Source of the DNA: Arthrobacter sp. zg-Y769
GTDB lineage: Bacteria > Actinomycetota > Actinomycetes > Actinomycetales > Micrococcaceae
Direction: 5' to 3'
Assembly (NCBI RefSeq): GCF_020907405.1
Contig: NZ_JAJJOE010000009.1
Span: forward strand, 186,001 to 250,000
Length of the DNA: 64,000 bases
The translations under genes were made by a program, and so were the position numbers. The notes under the pieces are model-generated. The model had not been told where the DNA came from. It did no database searches and saw only the letters and a program-made list of their open reading frames with translations. Shown here piece by piece: positions 25,931 through 34,436 of the stretch (position 1 is the stretch's first letter; the number at the start of each line of letters is the position of its first letter).

Positions 25931-26770
25931 ATGGCACTTGGCGGAAATCCGGTTTTCAACGGTAAAAACTTCCGTTCCCAGACCCGCGGCGGCACCGCCA
26001 CGGGTTCACTGGCAACTGACAACAGCTACATGACCCCGCAGCAGCTGCAGGACCTTTACACGGCTCCTTCGGCGAAGCCGTCGGACATGGGCCGCATGAC
26101 CTACGACGACGTCATCATGAAGACGGTCTTCTGCCTGGCAATGGTCCTGGTAGGTGCAGCGGTCCCCACCTTCCTGCTGCCGGGGATCGGCGGCGGCCTG
26201 ATGATCCTGGGTGCCCTGGGCGGATTCGTCCTGGGCCTGGTCAACGCCTTCAAGCGTGAGCCGGTTCCGGCACTGATCCTGGCCTACGCGTTCCTTGAAG
26301 GTATGTTCCTCGGTGGCCTCACCGCTGTCCTGGACGGGATGTACCCCGGCGTCGGGCTCCAGGCCGTGCTGGGCACGCTGGCGGTCTTCGGCGTCACGCT
26401 GGTGCTGTTCCGCAGCGGCAAGGTCCGGGCCACGCCGAAGGCAGTGCGTTTCTTCATGATCGCCATCATCGGCTACGCGGTCTTCTCCCTGCTCAACGTC
26501 GGCCTGATGATCTTCGGCGGGGTACAGGACCCGTGGGGCCTGCGCGGAGCCGAAATCTTCGGGATCCCGCTGGGCGTCTTCATCGGCGTCCTGGCCATTG
26601 GACTGGCGGCGTTCTCGCTGATCATGGACTTCACGTCCATTGAACAGGGCGTCAAGGCCGGCACCCCGGAGCGTTACTCCTGGACTGCAGCGTTCGGCCT
26701 GACCGTCACGCTGGTGTGGCTGTACGTGGAGATCATCCGTCTCCTGTCGATCCTGCGCGGCAGCGACTAA
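25931..26770 (+). CDS. Bax inhibitor-1/YccA family membrane protein
   Basis: A 279-residue protein with a 55-residue cytoplasmic N-terminus (MALGGNPVFNGKNF, TPQQLQDLYTAPSA) and seven membrane segments starting at VIMKTVFCLAMVLVGAAVP. The family's late motif LIMDFTSIEQGVKAGTPERYSW, containing the conserved Asp, is intact. BI-1-like proteins are thought to be pH-sensitive calcium leak channels or modulators of membrane proteases. ATG 25931 follows GGAGGACAG. It stands alone between a divergent promoter region and a strong terminator. Confidence 0.88.
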   Translation: MALGGNPVFNGKNFRSQTRGGTATGSLATDNSYMTPQQLQDLYTAPSAKPSDMGRMTYDDVIMKTVFCLAMVLVGAAVPTFLLPGIGGGLMILGALGGFVLGLVNAFKREPVPALILAYAFLEGMFLGGLTAVLDGMYPGVGLQAVLGTLAVFGVTLVLFRSGKVRATPKAVRFFMIAIIGYAVFSLLNVGLMIFGGVQDPWGLRGAEIFGIPLGVFIGVLAIGLAAFSLIMDFTSIEQGVKAGTPERYSWTAAFGLTVTLVWLYVEIIRLLSILRGSD

Positions 26771-26802
26771 TCTGCGCGGTAATGACTGAACGGTAGTACT
26801 CC

Positions 26803-26839
26803 CGGAAGGACCGCAGGCGCAAAGCCTGCGGTCCTTCCG
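26803..26839 (+). terminator. Terminator after the YccA-like gene
   Basis: A perfect 16-bp stem (26803-26818 with 26824-26839) with loop GCAAA is followed by TTGTTAA. Confidence 0.85.
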
Positions 26840-27031
26840 TTGTTAAGCCGCACCGAACACTGCCGCACCCGCCCGCCAATATGGGCCCGGACTCTGGGCA
26901 CAGTAGGCAGGCGGACGTAGCATGGCGGCGGGGCGTCCCGCCGCGGGGCCGGCCCCGGGGCAACTGTGCACGAAGGACGGGCGGGACGGCGCACTGCGCG
27001 GGGCTGACCGCAGTTGGAGAAGGAGTCTTCT

Positions 27032-27751
27032 ATGGCCGAACCAGAGCAGCAGTCGGTGGTTAACGAGCTCGTCTCCGCCCTGCTGGCCGGAACGGACACG
27101 GACGTATTCCTCGCCGAAGCGGCCGCTACCGCCGCCCGCCGGTTGGGCCTGTCCCCGCCGGACGGCTGCTCGATTGCCGTTGAGCGCAGCCGCCGGCCGC
27201 TCCTTACCGCCCGGACCCACGGACTGCCCCCCACCCCATCCGAGTATGGACCAGGCAGCCCGGCCGGCACGGTGCTGGGCGGCGGACCCGACGTCGTGCT
27301 GCCGGACCTCGCCGCGGAACGGCGATGGGCGGTCCCGAACGAGGCCGACGGGGCCGTCGGCTCCGGCATCCGGTCGATTGCCGCCGTCGCCCTGCCGCTG
27401 GAGGGGGGCCGCGCGGTCCTGTGCTGTTATGCCGCGCGGCCATACGCATTCGAACCGGGCGGGATTGCCGGTGTGCGTGCCGTTGCCGCCGAAATAGCCA
27501 AGGTCCTCCGCCTGGTGCTGCTACTTGATGCGCAGGCGAACCGGGCGGCGAACCTGCAGGCGGCGCTGGAATCGCGGACGGTCGTGGACCTGGCGGCGGG
27601 CATCATCATGGGGCAGAACGGGTGCAGCCAGCAGGCAGCGATCGATATCCTCCGCAGCGTCTCCAACAGCCGCAATATTAAAATCCGCAACGTCGCGGCC
27701 GGGGTGGTGGCTGCCGTAAGCGATCGGGTGAGTACCCATTTCGATGAGTGA
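27032..27751 (+). CDS. GAF-ANTAR RNA-binding regulator
   Basis: A 239-residue protein from ATG 27032 (AGAAGGAG upstream). The N-terminal 150 residues look like a GAF sensory domain. The last 55 (LESRTVVDLAAGIIMGQNGCSQQAAIDILRSVSNSRNIKIRNVAAGVV) form an ANTAR domain with the conserved Ala-Gly-Ile-Met and the helical three-bundle that binds paired-loop antiterminator RNAs. It would act as a signal-dependent antiterminator. Its target is not visible here; nothing nearby shows an obvious dual hexaloop. The galM-like gene starts 31 bp later. Confidence 0.85.
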   Translation: MAEPEQQSVVNELVSALLAGTDTDVFLAEAAATAARRLGLSPPDGCSIAVERSRRPLLTARTHGLPPTPSEYGPGSPAGTVLGGGPDVVLPDLAAERRWAVPNEADGAVGSGIRSIAAVALPLEGGRAVLCCYAARPYAFEPGGIAGVRAVAAEIAKVLRLVLLLDAQANRAANLQAALESRTVVDLAAGIIMGQNGCSQQAAIDILRSVSNSRNIKIRNVAAGVVAAVSDRVSTHFDE

Positions 27752-27782
27752 ACACCGGGGCGCGCGGGTAGGATTGTGCGGC

Positions 27783-28745
27783 ATGGACGCAACCGGCAGC
27801 GAATCGACGGAGGCCTACCCGGCCACCGGCCCGCAATACGAAATCAGCCGCGGCGGCGCCCGCGCCGTCATCGCATCCCTGGCCGGCGCACTGCGCAGGT
27901 ACACGGTTGACGGCGTGGACCTGGTGCAGACGTACCCGGACAGCGCCATTCCTCCCTCCGCCAATGGCGTGCTCCTTGCGCCCTGGCCCAACCGGGTAGC
28001 GGACGGACGCTGGACGCTGGACGGGAAAACCCAGCAGCTGGACATCACTGAGCCCTCCCGCGGGCATGCCAGCCACGGACTGCTGCGCAACACCGGCTAC
28101 ACGGCCCTGGAACAGGTTCCCGGCGCCGTGGAACTGAGTGCCGAAATCTTCCCGCAGCACGGGTATCCGTTCCACCTGCTGCACCGGGCCCGCTACAGCC
28201 TCGACGACGACGGCGGACTGCACGTGCGCCAAAGCCTGACGAATGTGGGTGTCGAGGCCGCACCCGTTGCCCTCGGCGCCCATCCGTTCCTGCGGCTCGG
28301 CGATGTACCGACCGAAGACCTGGTGCTGACGGTTGCCGCGTCCACCGTGCTGACCGTTGATGACCGCCTCATCCCCAACGGCCGGCAGCAGCCTTCCGGA
28401 GCGGCGGACCTCCGGTCCGGAACACGGCTGGGGGAGCTGGAGCTGGACAGTGCCTATACGGACCTGTCCTTCGATGACGATGACACCGGCATCCACCGGC
28501 ATGTACTGACGGCACCGGACGGACGCACGGTCAGCCTCTGGACCGGCGCCGAATGTGCTTATGTGCACGTGTTCGTGACTGACAAGTTCCCCGGCCAGCG
28601 GTGCGCGGTGGCCCTTGAACCGATGACGGCACCGGCCAACGCCCTGAACTCGGGGGAGGGGCTGGTCTGGCTGCCACCGGGGCAGGCCTTTTCGGCCCGG
28701 TGGGGCATCCGCGCCGAGCCTGCCGGCGTTAACAGCCGGGGATAG
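27783..28745 (+). CDS. Aldose 1-epimerase-like protein
   Basis: A 320-residue galactose-mutarotase-fold protein from ATG 27783. TAGGAT (27769-27774) ends 8 nt before it and no ribosome site is seen, so the transcript is probably leaderless. Conserved elements are PWPNRVADGRWTLDGK, the catalytic-type His in ASHGLLRNTGY, the second His in LGAHPFLRLG, and the late Glu region VALEPMTAPANALNSGEGLVWLPPGQ. It interconverts sugar anomers. Exact sugar preference (hexose or glucose-6-phosphate epimerase type) is open. Confidence 0.88.
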   Translation: MDATGSESTEAYPATGPQYEISRGGARAVIASLAGALRRYTVDGVDLVQTYPDSAIPPSANGVLLAPWPNRVADGRWTLDGKTQQLDITEPSRGHASHGLLRNTGYTALEQVPGAVELSAEIFPQHGYPFHLLHRARYSLDDDGGLHVRQSLTNVGVEAAPVALGAHPFLRLGDVPTEDLVLTVAASTVLTVDDRLIPNGRQQPSGAADLRSGTRLGELELDSAYTDLSFDDDDTGIHRHVLTAPDGRTVSLWTGAECAYVHVFVTDKFPGQRCAVALEPMTAPANALNSGEGLVWLPPGQAFSARWGIRAEPAGVNSRG

Positions 28746-28793
28746 GCACGTAAAGACGGGTCCCGGCGAAGCCCGGTATGGAAAGATGGCCCC

Positions 28794-30041
28794 ATGAAAC
28801 CCCACGTACGCCGGACAGCTGCCCCCCGTGTGCTGCAGGCGGCGGCGGCTAATTCCAACCGGAACAATGACGAAGTCCCCTTCGCCCTGCGGGTAAGTGC
28901 CGCCTGGGCCTGGCGCGTCGGAGTTGTGTTGATTGTCGGCGCCGGGCTGGTCTGGATCCTCAGCCACTTCTCGCTGCTGATTATCCCGCTGATGATCGCG
29001 GCGCTGCTGGCCGGGCTGCTGTCACCGGTCTCGAACTGGCTGCGGCGGAACCGGCTCCCCGGCGGATTGTCGGTGGCCGTGACCATCGTGGCCTTCCTCG
29101 CCGTCATTACCGCCGCGCTGACCCTGGTGGGACGCCAGCTCGCCCTCGGGTTCCGGGACCTCTGGGGAGAAACGCTTGCGGGGGTCCGCCAGGTCCAGGA
29201 GTGGTTGTCCTCCGGTCCGTTGAACATCTCCGCCGGCCAGATGGACTCCTTGTTCGATGAAGCCACCAATACCCTGCAGAACAACTCGGCAAACATCCTT
29301 TCCGGAGCCCTCAGCGTGGGCAGCAGTGCCGGACACTTCGCCGCAGGCATCCTGCTGACCCTCTTCGCCCTGGTCTTCTTCCTGCTGGACGGCCGCCGCA
29401 TCTGGGAATTCACCTCCGGGCTGCTGCCGCGCAGGGCACGCCCCGCCGCCTACGGAGCCGGAATCCACGGCTGGGAATCCATGGTCAACTACGTCCGGGT
29501 GCAGGTGGTGGTGGCACTCATCGATGCCATCGGCATCGGCGGCGGAGCGGCCCTCATCGGTGTTCCGCTGGCACTGCCGCTCGCGGTCCTGGTGTTCCTG
29601 GGCTCGTTCGTGCCGTTGGTGGGCGCCTTCGTCACCGGCTTCGTGGCCGTCCTGCTGGCGCTGGTCGCGAACGGCGGAATCAACGCATTGATCATGCTGG
29701 GCATTGTCCTGCTGGTGCAGCAGCTGGAATCCCATATCCTCCAGCCGCTGGTTATGGGCCGGGCCGTATCCCTCCACCCCCTGGCGGTGATCCTGGCCGT
29801 CACGGGCGGAACCCTCGCCGCAGGGATCCCCGGAGCCCTGTTCTCCGTGCCGCTGCTGGCCATCCTCAACACGATGATCCGGTACATTGCAGCGCGCGGC
29901 TGGGAGGATGACCCGGCCATGGATCAGGAGGGGGAAGAGGACGACGACGGCCGTTCCCCCGCACCGGGGGAAGACGCTTCCGGCACGGAGGATGCGGGCA
30001 CCGAGGAAACATTGGCTACAGAGGAAGAGCGCAGCCCATGA
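28794..30041 (+). CDS. AI-2E family transporter
   Basis: A 415-residue polytopic membrane protein with a 40-residue hydrophilic N-terminus, two early membrane segments, a large extracytoplasmic/coiled region (residues 95-165) and a C-terminal membrane block. That block has the family hallmark PLAVLVFLGSFVPLVGAFVTG and the late LVMGRAVSLHPLAVILAV. The last 50 residues are very acidic. AI-2E relatives export autoinducer-like molecules or act as Na+/H+ antiporters, so the substrate is uncertain. The stop overlaps the ilvA start by 4 bp. Confidence 0.88.
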   Translation: MKPHVRRTAAPRVLQAAAANSNRNNDEVPFALRVSAAWAWRVGVVLIVGAGLVWILSHFSLLIIPLMIAALLAGLLSPVSNWLRRNRLPGGLSVAVTIVAFLAVITAALTLVGRQLALGFRDLWGETLAGVRQVQEWLSSGPLNISAGQMDSLFDEATNTLQNNSANILSGALSVGSSAGHFAAGILLTLFALVFFLLDGRRIWEFTSGLLPRRARPAAYGAGIHGWESMVNYVRVQVVVALIDAIGIGGGAALIGVPLALPLAVLVFLGSFVPLVGAFVTGFVAVLLALVANGGINALIMLGIVLLVQQLESHILQPLVMGRAVSLHPLAVILAVTGGTLAAGIPGALFSVPLLAILNTMIRYIAARGWEDDPAMDQEGEEDDDGRSPAPGEDASGTEDAGTEETLATEEERSP

Positions 30042-31279
30042 CCGATCTCGCCAACCTGCCCGTCACCCTGGACGACATCCGGGCGGCGGCGAAGCTGCTA
30101 GACGGCGTTATTGCCCACACACCCGTAGAGATGTCACGGGCCCTGGCGCGGGAGACCGGATCCCCGGTCTACCTCAAGTGTGAAAACCTCCAGCGTGCGG
30201 GCTCCTTCAAGGTCCGCGGCGCGTACGTCCGCATGGCTAAGCTGTCCCCCTCCGACAAAGCGCGGGGCGTCGTAGCGGCTTCCGCCGGGAACCATGCCCA
30301 GGGGGTGGCGGTGGCAGCGGCCCGGCTGGGCATCGCCGCCCGCATCTACATGCCGTTGGGGGTGGCGCTGCCCAAGCTGGCCGCCACCAGGGGGCACGGC
30401 GCGGAAGTCATCCTGCACGGCCATACCGTGGACGAAGCCCTGGCGGAGGCCCAGCGGTACGCCGACCAATCGGGTGCCGTTTTTGTCCACCCCTTCGACA
30501 ACGTGGATGTGGTGGCCGGGCAGGGGACCATCGGGCTCGAGCTCCTGGACCAGATACCTGATCTGGACACCGTGCTGATGGGGGTGGGCGGCGGCGGACT
30601 GCTCGCCGGCGTCGCCGTCGCGCTCAAATCCCGCGCACGGGAGCTGGGGCGCGAAATCCGGATCATTGGCGTGCAGGCGGAAAACGCGGCGTCGTATCCG
30701 CCGTCGCTGGCAGCTGACGCCCTGGTGCCGCTTACCCGCGTCAGCACCATCGCGGACGGCATCGCCGTCGGAAGCCCCGGACAGCTGCCGTTCTCGATCA
30801 TCCGGGAACTGGTGGACGATGTAGTGACCGTGAGCGAGGATTCCCTGGCCCGCGCGCTGATTTTCCTCCTCGAGCGTGCCAAGATGGTCGTGGAACCGGC
30901 GGGGGCCGTGGGAGTCGCAGCCCTGATGGACGGGAAGATAGAAAACCCCGGGAACACAGCGGTGATCCTCTCCGGCGGCAACATTGATCCGATGCTGATG
31001 CTGAAGGTGATCCAGCGTGGACTGGCCGCTGCGGGCCGTTACCTGGTGGTCCGTATGCTCCTTGATGACCGTCCCGGGTCATTGGCCACCATTTCGCGGA
31101 TCATTGCGGAATCGGATGCCAATGTCACCGGCGTAGACCACACAAGGGTAGGAGGATCCATCAGCATGGGAGATGTCGCCATCACCATCAACATGGAAAC
31201 CAAGGGGCACGAGCACTGCGAACTGGTGCTGAAAAACCTGCGCACCGTTGGTTTCCAGCCCGTAGTGCTGACGGGTTAA
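30038..31279 (+). CDS. ilvA: Threonine ammonia-lyase with C-terminal ACT domain
   Basis: A 413-residue PLP enzyme making 2-oxobutanoate from threonine. The PLP lysine lies in LQRAGSFKVRGAYVR (about residue 55) and the Gly-rich phosphate cup in GVGGGGLLAGVAVAL. A single ACT domain (VVRMLLDDRPGSLATISRII onward) occupies the last 80 residues, as in short catabolic/biosynthetic actinobacterial forms. The single ACT leaves open whether isoleucine or AMP-type effectors control it. It is coupled to the AI-2E gene by an ATGA overlap. Confidence 0.93.
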   Translation: MTDLANLPVTLDDIRAAAKLLDGVIAHTPVEMSRALARETGSPVYLKCENLQRAGSFKVRGAYVRMAKLSPSDKARGVVAASAGNHAQGVAVAAARLGIAARIYMPLGVALPKLAATRGHGAEVILHGHTVDEALAEAQRYADQSGAVFVHPFDNVDVVAGQGTIGLELLDQIPDLDTVLMGVGGGGLLAGVAVALKSRARELGREIRIIGVQAENAASYPPSLAADALVPLTRVSTIADGIAVGSPGQLPFSIIRELVDDVVTVSEDSLARALIFLLERAKMVVEPAGAVGVAALMDGKIENPGNTAVILSGGNIDPMLMLKVIQRGLAAAGRYLVVRMLLDDRPGSLATISRIIAESDANVTGVDHTRVGGSISMGDVAITINMETKGHEHCELVLKNLRTVGFQPVVLTG

Positions 31280-31283
31280 GCCC

Positions 31284-31859
31284 ATGGCTGCCTCCCGCGT
31301 ACGAACCGCACTGACCGGCTCGCTGCTGTTTGCCGCCGCACTGTGGGCGGTGTACCTGCTCACGATCCTCATCAAACCGATCGTTTTTCCGCTGCTGGGA
31401 ATCCTGCCGCGGCAGCTGGAGGGGCTCGACGGCGTGGTGTTCGCGCCGCTGCTGCATGCCGGGCCCTCCCACCTCCTGGGCAACACACTGCCCCTGATTG
31501 TTTTTTCGTTCCTGACCCTGCTCGAAGGGGTCCGGCGGTTCGTCTCGGTGCTGGCCATCTCCTGGCTGTGCTCCGGAGTCGGGGTGTGGCTGTTCGGCAG
31601 CGGACTGACCGTGGGTGTTTCGGGCGTGGTGTTCGGATTGTTCGCGTATCTGATCGTCCGCGGCTTCTATAACCGGAACCTCGCCCAGATCCTGCTCAGC
31701 GGCGTGCTGTTCCTGATCTACGGATCAATTCTCTGGGGTATTTTCCCCACGTCCTGGGGCGTCTCGTGGCAGGCACATCTGTTCGGGGCAGCCGGCGGGG
31801 TGCTGGCCGCCGTCGTGCTGCGCCGGGAGGCGCCAACACAAAGGCGGGCCCTCCCGTAG
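31284..31859 (+). CDS. Rhomboid-family intramembrane serine protease
   Basis: A 191-residue protein with six membrane segments. The catalytic Ser is in TVGVSGVVFGLFAY (GxSG motif) and the catalytic His in SWQAHLFGAAGG. The HxxxN-type loop is HAGPSHLLGNTLPL. It should cleave single-pass membrane proteins within the bilayer. It starts 4 bp after ilvA and is co-transcribed with it. The terminator hairpin overlaps its stop codon. Confidence 0.9.
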   Translation: MAASRVRTALTGSLLFAAALWAVYLLTILIKPIVFPLLGILPRQLEGLDGVVFAPLLHAGPSHLLGNTLPLIVFSFLTLLEGVRRFVSVLAISWLCSGVGVWLFGSGLTVGVSGVVFGLFAYLIVRGFYNRNLAQILLSGVLFLIYGSILWGIFPTSWGVSWQAHLFGAAGGVLAAVVLRREAPTQRRALP

Positions 31860-31871
31860 GAGAGGCCCGCC
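31842..31871. terminator. Terminator between rhomboid gene and greA
   Basis: AGGCGGGCC (31842-31850) pairs with GGCCCGCCT (31863-31871). It overlaps the rhomboid stop and serves both convergent genes. Confidence 0.7.
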
Positions 31872-31893
31872 TGCAGTTCCTGGGTGGAAAAAC

Positions 31894-32385
31894 CTAAGCG
31901 ACGTACGGCTTGGCGGAGATGATTTCCACGGTGATGCTCTTGCCGTTCGGCGCGGTGTACGTGGTGCTGTCCCCGGCCTTGAGGCCCTGGATGGACGCAC
32001 CCAGCGGAGACTTTTCGCTGTAGACGTCGATGCTGCCGTCACCGGCAATCTCGCGGCTGCCCAGCAGGAAGGTTTCCACGTCGCCTGCGACGCGCGCTTC
32101 CACCAGCATGCCCGGCTCAACTACGCCGTCATCCGCCGGGGATTCACCAACATGTGCGGTTTCAAGGAGCTGGGTCAGCTGGCGGATGCGGGCCTCGGTC
32201 TTGCCCTGCTCTTCCTTCGCTGCGTGGTAGCCGCCGTTTTCCTTGAGGTCGCCCTCAGAGCGTGCCTGCTCGATGCGGGCAACAATCTCCGTCCGTCCGG
32301 GGCCGGACAGATGCTCAAGTTCCGCCTTGAGGCGGTCGTAAGACTCCTGCGTGAGCCAGGCGACAGGTGCGCTGTTGGTTGACAC
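31894..32385 (-). CDS. greA: Transcription elongation factor GreA
   Basis: A 163-residue protein from GTG 32385 with AAGGAG 7 nt upstream. The N-terminal coiled coil carries the acidic tip and GDLKENGGYHAAKEEQG, the Gre signature that reaches into the RNA polymerase secondary channel to stimulate transcript cleavage. The C-terminal FKBP-like domain includes SPLGASIQGLKAGDSTTYTAPNG. Transcription probably starts near 32547, giving a leader of about 160 nt. Confidence 0.95.
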   Translation of the reverse strand: MSTNSAPVAWLTQESYDRLKAELEHLSGPGRTEIVARIEQARSEGDLKENGGYHAAKEEQGKTEARIRQLTQLLETAHVGESPADDGVVEPGMLVEARVAGDVETFLLGSREIAGDGSIDVYSEKSPLGASIQGLKAGDSTTYTAPNGKSITVEIISAKPYVA

Positions 32386-32582
32386 GGGTATCTCCTTATA
32401 TAAACGTCCGGGCCATCGATTGGTCCGGCATGGCTGGATGCCCGCCGGCCGGATTGGCCTGACAAGCAAAGACCCCGCCGGGCGGAGGCCGTCTGGTTTG
32501 GAATCTCAACCAAAGACCAGCCGGTCACCTGGGCGGGGCATGTCGTGCTTTCCATACTAGTTTGCCCGGGGGCTTAACCCAA
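32386..32582 (-). promoter_or_regulatory. greA promoter and long structured leader
   Basis: On the minus strand, TAGTAT (32559-32554) is a good -10 and TTGGGT (32582-32577) a weak -35 at 17 bp. The resulting leader of about 160 nt contains a hairpin in which CTGGT/ACCAG and TTGG/CCAA arms pair around 32485-32515, and GC-rich CCGCCCGGCGGGG stretches. It does not match a riboswitch class I know. Confidence 0.4.
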
Positions 32583-32608
32583 TATGCGGGACGAACGGGT
32601 AACGGGGG

Positions 32609-33067
32609 CTAATCCCCGTCCACGATCCAGCAGCTATTCACCCCGCCGGTGACCGCCGGGGAGTCCGTGCGGAGTTCAACCTGCCGGGTGCTGCTTTCCG
32701 GTGCGTCCGGACCCAGGATTACTGTCTTCCAGCCTACGACGGCGTAGCTTTCGTTGAGCGCCTGAATGGCGCAGGCAGCGGTACTGCCGGCCGATTTGTC
32801 GACCTTGAAATCCACCAGCACGCGTCCGTCCTCCGGAAGGCTGAAGCCCACGTCCTTCGACGTCACCGTTCCGGTGGAGGAGGGGATGTTCATCCACGCA
32901 GCGGCCACTACGCCGGCAGTCACAGCAGTGGACACCGCGATGATGCGCGCCCGCCGGGACAGGCGCCGCTTGGGGGTGCCGTAGCGATTGGCTAATCTGG
33001 ACTGGGACGTGGAAACGTCCGGCTGCTGGGGTGCCGACGTCTCGGGACGAGTTTCCGAAGTACTCAC
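32609..33067 (-). CDS. DUF4307 membrane-anchored protein
   Basis: A 152-residue protein from GTG 33067. A -10-like TAAAAT (33079-33074) ends 6 nt upstream, so it is probably leaderless. A disordered cytoplasmic head containing LANRYGTPKRRLSRRAR is followed by one membrane segment and an extracytoplasmic domain with two Cys (AACAIQAL, NSCWIVDG). DUF4307 genes sit divergently from mca in many mycothiol-producing actinobacteria. Function unknown. Confidence 0.82.
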   Translation of the reverse strand: MSTSETRPETSAPQQPDVSTSQSRLANRYGTPKRRLSRRARIIAVSTAVTAGVVAAAWMNIPSSTGTVTSKDVGFSLPEDGRVLVDFKVDKSAGSTAACAIQALNESYAVVGWKTVILGPDAPESSTRQVELRTDSPAVTGGVNSCWIVDGD

Positions 33068-33123
33068 ACGCCTATTTTAGCCGTCGATTCCATCGTCATA
33101 ATCCGCTTACATCAGGAGTTGCC

Positions 33124-34041
33124 TTGTCTGCCCGCGAAAGCACCGAATCCCGGCCCACCGCACCGCTGCGCCTGCTCGCGGTGCATGCCCACCCTGACGA
33201 CGAGGCCAGCAAGGGCGCTGCCATGATGGCGTCCTACGCCGCTGCCGGTGTCGAGGTAATGGTGGCCACCTGCACCGGCGGTGAACGGGGCTCCATCCTC
33301 AACCCCGGCGCCGAAAGCGACCCCGCCGGCAAACGGGACCTCGCCGGACTGCGCCGGAAGGAAATGGCGGCGGCACGGGCTGCCCTGGGAATCCGGCACC
33401 GCTGGCTGGGCTTTGCCGACTCAGGCCTGCCCGAGGGTGATCCGCTGCCGGACCTGCCTTTCGGGTGCTTCGCCCTGCAGCCGCTGGAACGGGCAGCGGC
33501 GCCGCTGGTGAAGCTGGTCCGTGAGTTCCGCCCGCACGTGATCATCAGCTATGACGAAAACGGCGGTTATCCGCACCCCGACCACATCATGGCCCACAAG
33601 GTCGCCGTGGAAGCCTTTGCCGCCGCCGGCGACCCGGCACGGTATCCCGGGACCGGTGCTGCCTGGGAGCCCCTGAAGCTCTACTACGACCGGGCGTTCA
33701 ACCCCGAGCGGTTCCGCGCACTGCACTTTGCGCTGGAAGAGGCCGGCCTGCAGTCCCCGTACGCCGAACGGATCGCCGCCTGGCAGGAAACCGACACGGA
33801 AGGCCACCAGCCGCCCGTGCCCGTGCACTCCACCACCACCCAGATCGAATGCGGGGACTTCTTCGAGGTACGGGATGAGGCCCTGCGCAGCCACCGCACG
33901 CAGGTCGATCCGGACGGGTTCTTTTTTGCGGTCAGCCCCGACCTGCAGCGCAAGGTCTGGCCCTGGGAGGACTACTCCCTGATCGAGTCCCGGGTGGAAA
34001 CCGAGCTGCCCGAAACGGACCTGTTCGCTGGCATACGATAG
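33124..34041 (+). CDS. mca: Mycothiol S-conjugate amidase
   Basis: A 305-residue LmbE-fold zinc amidase that splits mycothiol conjugates, releasing mercapturic acids for export and detoxification. Zinc ligands are in AVHAHPDDEASKG near residue 24 and in GGYPHPDHIMAHK near residue 157. The Mca-type long C-terminus distinguishes it from MshB. TTG 33124 is taken as start, with CAGGAG upstream. It indicates that the organism makes mycothiol. It is divergent from the DUF4307 gene. Confidence 0.92.
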   Translation: MSARESTESRPTAPLRLLAVHAHPDDEASKGAAMMASYAAAGVEVMVATCTGGERGSILNPGAESDPAGKRDLAGLRRKEMAAARAALGIRHRWLGFADSGLPEGDPLPDLPFGCFALQPLERAAAPLVKLVREFRPHVIISYDENGGYPHPDHIMAHKVAVEAFAAAGDPARYPGTGAAWEPLKLYYDRAFNPERFRALHFALEEAGLQSPYAERIAAWQETDTEGHQPPVPVHSTTTQIECGDFFEVRDEALRSHRTQVDPDGFFFAVSPDLQRKVWPWEDYSLIESRVETELPETDLFAGIR

Positions 34042-34093
34042 ACCCTAGGAACCAAAGGTTCCGCCGCAGTATCGGCGACTAGAGAGATATACC

Positions 34094-34426
34094 GTGAACT
34101 TCCTGTACAGCCTGGCTACGGCCGTTACCCCGGCACCGGACGAGACCCTCGCGCCGGGAGTTGCCGCAGAAGATGTCACCCCGGGCACGCTGGGGTTCCT
34201 CTTTACGCTCTTTGTGGTGATCGCGATCATTTTCCTGATCCGCGACATGACCAAGCGCATCCGCCGGGTCCGCTACCGCGAACAGGTGCTGGCCGAGCAG
34301 GAAGCCGCTGCCGCCGCGGATCCGGAAGCTTCCGGGCGCCCGGAGGCCTCCCGGACGGCGCTTTACCTGGACAAGGCCGTGGACGATCCGGCGGACCGGG
34401 ACACCACCTGGGACCACCTGCGGTAG
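34094..34426 (+). CDS. Small single-pass membrane protein
   Basis: A 110-residue protein from GTG 34094. A membrane segment (TLGFLFTLFVVIAIIFLI) near residues 33-50 is followed by a basic stop-transfer stretch (RDMTKRIRRVRYR) and an acidic tail. No domain is recognised. It lies between mca and the thioredoxin-domain gene with short gaps, and small membrane proteins at this place are common in Micrococcaceae. Possibly co-transcribed with mca. Confidence 0.7.
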   Translation: MNFLYSLATAVTPAPDETLAPGVAAEDVTPGTLGFLFTLFVVIAIIFLIRDMTKRIRRVRYREQVLAEQEAAAAADPEASGRPEASRTALYLDKAVDDPADRDTTWDHLR

Positions 34427-34436
34427 CGGGCACGCC

